From Nostoc cf. edaphicum LEGE 07299 (GTDB lineage: Bacteria > Cyanobacteriota > Cyanobacteriia > Cyanobacteriales > Nostocaceae): a stretch of 5,306 bases of DNA. Under the pieces are notes generated by a model. The model did no database searches. It was not told the origin of the DNA and worked only from the letters and a program-made list of their open reading frames with translations. The translations under genes were made by a program, and so were the position numbers. Below, piece after piece: positions 5,291 to 5,306 of this stretch (the stretch's first letter is position 1; each line of letters begins with the position of its first letter). The stretch spans positions 1-5,306 of the forward strand of contig NZ_JADEXF010000327.1 of NCBI RefSeq assembly GCF_015207245.1. The letters run 5' to 3'.

Positions 5291-5306
5291 AAGCTAAGTA
5301 TTGTTA
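5291..5306. repeat. Near-copy of the sequence that opens the 21-bp repeat block
   Basis: AAGCTAAGTATTGTTA (5291-5306) matches AAGCATAGTATTGTTA (4307-4322) in 14 of 16 positions, differing only by an AT/TA swap. The earlier copy directly precedes the first repeat unit. The window ends before it can be seen whether repeat units also follow here. Confidence 0.4.

Overview
The window looks like a chromosomal stretch from a filamentous cyanobacterium (Nostocales-like). The base composition is fairly AT-rich. Six copies of the cyanobacterial HIP1 octamer GCGATCGC lie at 472, 1357, 1858, 1879, 2146 and 2660. There is also an intergenic CTCTGTG-type repeat at 1271-1318 of a kind common in Nostoc and Calothrix relatives. 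Organism assignment is inference from these signatures; no marker gene is present.

Layout. 1-134 holds no recognisable gene. 135-546 is a decayed DUF4383 membrane-protein gene with stops, a frameshift and a missing middle. 729-1214 (+) encodes a small four-helix membrane protein with a CEYC motif, like a reduced vitamin K epoxide reductase (VKOR). 1366-2211 (+) encodes an exported alpha/beta-hydrolase with an intact Ser-Asp-His triad and a Tat-type signal. Ten bases later, 2222-4285 (+) encodes a membrane-anchored di-heme c-type cytochrome (CALCH and CIDCH) of the MauG / cytochrome c peroxidase / RoxA-like superfamily. These two genes very probably form an operon and both products act outside the cytoplasm.

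4316-4521 is a block of 21-bp tandem repeats. Seven full units are in register, and in one plus-strand frame they read as the heptapeptide IQA(D/N)ALT. That frame runs on to a stop at 4555, just before the ribosome binding site of a small acidic conserved-type protein (4564-4803). The block may be a frameshifted heptad-repeat gene or a non-coding repeat array.

4854-5237 (-) encodes an NTF2/SnoaL-like protein. It is visibly more GC-rich than its surroundings and contains no HIP1 site. Its stop codon is embedded in GCCTAAC, followed by an attC-like half site, and a TTAGGCC boundary lies 28 bases upstream of its start. This suggests a captured integron gene cassette with an eroded attC site. I regard this, the heptad repeat block, and the esterase/di-heme cytochrome pair as the most interesting parts of the window. 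No rRNA, tRNA, CRISPR array or transposase was seen.
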